From Pararhizobium capsulatum DSM 1112 (GTDB lineage: Bacteria > Pseudomonadota > Alphaproteobacteria > Rhizobiales > Rhizobiaceae), in assembly GCF_030814475.1 (NCBI RefSeq), contig NZ_JAUSVF010000001.1, positions 579,001 through 643,000 on the forward strand: a stretch of DNA of 64,000 nt, read 5' to 3'. A program made the position numbers and the translations under genes. Shown one piece after another: positions 63,437 through 64,000 of the stretch (position 1 is its first letter; every line of letters starts with the position of its first letter). A model generated the notes under the pieces. That model did not search any database, was not told the DNA's origin, and saw only the letters and a list, made by a program, of their open reading frames with translations.

Positions 63437-64000
63437 GCGACTTTCGTGCAGCTCTTCCTTTTCACGACTTTCGGTACCGAAAACCAAAGTCCGCGCCACG
63501 ATCCAGCAAAGCGTTGCCCAGACGGTACCCGCGCACCACCCCCCAAGAACATCTGTCGGATAGTGTACGCCGAGATAGACGCGGCTCATGCCGATCAGCA
63601 GCGTCAGCAGAACGGCAATACAGATGATATAGATCCGGGCGCTGCGGCGGAGCTGCAGGCGTGACAGAAGTGCGCCCAAGGTCAGATACGTCACCGCCGA
63701 CAGCATGGCATGGCCGCTTGGAAAACTGAGATCGTGCACGTCAACGAGATGCGGGACGATCTCGGGTCTCGGCCGGGCGATGCCGAGCTTCAACAGCGTG
63801 CTAATTCCCCAACCCCCGAGGACGCCGAGAAGCACGAAAATTCCCAGGCGTCTTTGCCGAATGATCAGCAGATAGAAGACGGTGACAAGCGTGATCAGGG
63901 TGAGGACCGTCGTTCCGCCGAGACTGGTGATGTCATCAACCGAATGGGTCAGCCAACCGGGTCCGATCGGTACCGAAAGATCGTTTGCCCGTCGCAGGGA
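63434..64000 (-). CDS. PAP2-family membrane phosphatase (5' end outside window)
   Basis: The reading frame is open to the window edge, so the first part is missing; 188 residues are visible. The three PAP2 motifs are present: KLGIARPRPE, then SFPSGHAM, then SRVYLGVHYPTD. Several membrane helices surround them. Such enzymes dephosphorylate phosphatidate, undecaprenyl pyrophosphate or lipid A. The stop codon lies within the hairpin repeat. Confidence 0.88.
   Translation of the reverse strand, partial: SLRRANDLSVPIGPGWLTHSVDDITSLGGTTVLTLITLVTVFYLLIIRQRRLGIFVLLGVLGGWGISTLLKLGIARPRPEIVPHLVDVHDLSFPSGHAMLSAVTYLTLGALLSRLQLRRSARIYIICIAVLLTLLIGMSRVYLGVHYPTDVLGGWCAGTVWATLCWIVARTLVFGTESREKEELHESR

Noticed and set aside
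1..64000. tRNA, rRNA, CRISPR and insertion-sequence content
   Set aside because: I looked in all gaps longer than about 100 bases and saw no cloverleaf, no regularly spaced repeats and no transposase or terminal inverted repeats. A tRNAscan or IS search would settle it.

Overview
The window is a piece of a Rhizobiales chromosome of the Rhizobium/Agrobacterium type. It has high GC, very dense coding and housekeeping genes such as rpsO-pnp, rbfA-truB, fabI-fabB-fabA, htpG and dapB. Lineage markers are Irr, FnrN, a fixNOQP-fixGHIS cluster, HWE histidine kinases, DUF982, a TGA-N9-TCA iron box and intergenic palindromic repeats. I found no rRNA, tRNA, CRISPR array, insertion sequence or prophage block. 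About 65 protein genes are supported. Two are cut by the window edges: an acyltransferase at the left and a PAP2 phosphatase at the right.

Layout from left to right. 1-2.2 kb: a phospholipid trio (acyltransferase, CDP-diglyceride synthase, CDP-alcohol phosphotransferase). 2.2-11.2 kb: translation and RNA metabolism (rbfA, an unknown gene, truB, rpsO, pnp, rsmC-like) with an HWE kinase and an SH3 protein between. 11.3-16.2 kb: htpG and the unsaturated fatty acid operon fabA-fabB-fabI, divergent from irr. 17-20.6 kb: envelope proteins (TRIC-type channel, YdcF-like, TMEM43-like, transglutaminase-like peptidase). 21-27.1 kb: a leftward run mepA, mgsA, glk, ABC exporter, dapB, gpmA. 27.3-34.2 kb: the yejABEF peptide importer with a ghrA-like reductase. 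34.2-41.9 kb: NlpC/P60 hydrolase, MarR regulator, xseA, an orphan homologue of the gene-transfer-agent head-spike base protein, sugar-type oxidoreductases, an AEC carrier, DUF982 and BON proteins.

42-53 kb is a coherent microaerobic module. FnrN (O2-sensing regulator), a hemerythrin-like protein, the cbb3 oxidase structural genes ccoNOQP, the assembly genes ccoGHIS and hemN are governed by three TTGAT-N4-ATCAA anaeroboxes that I could place exactly. 53.2-57.8 kb holds a PAS-PAS-GGDEF cyclase and an fbpA-fbpB ferric importer behind a TGA-N9-TCA iron box, with no ATPase gene beside it.

58-64 kb looks like an envelope or stress-response block. It holds a PepSY protein, a DUF347-repeat membrane protein, two small secreted proteins of unknown function, an OmpR/EnvZ-type two-component pair, a membrane-anchored Cys-X5-Arg phosphatase and a PAP2 phosphatase.

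Two dispersed repeat families each occur twice. One is about 95 bp (41.84 and 63.24 kb); its first copy encodes the C-terminus of the BON protein. The other is about 100 bp with a near-perfect 17-18 bp stem (56.62 and 63.34 kb); one copy lies between fbpA and fbpB and the other supplies the stop codon of the PAP2 gene. Gene functions rest on motifs read by eye and family knowledge. No database search was possible.
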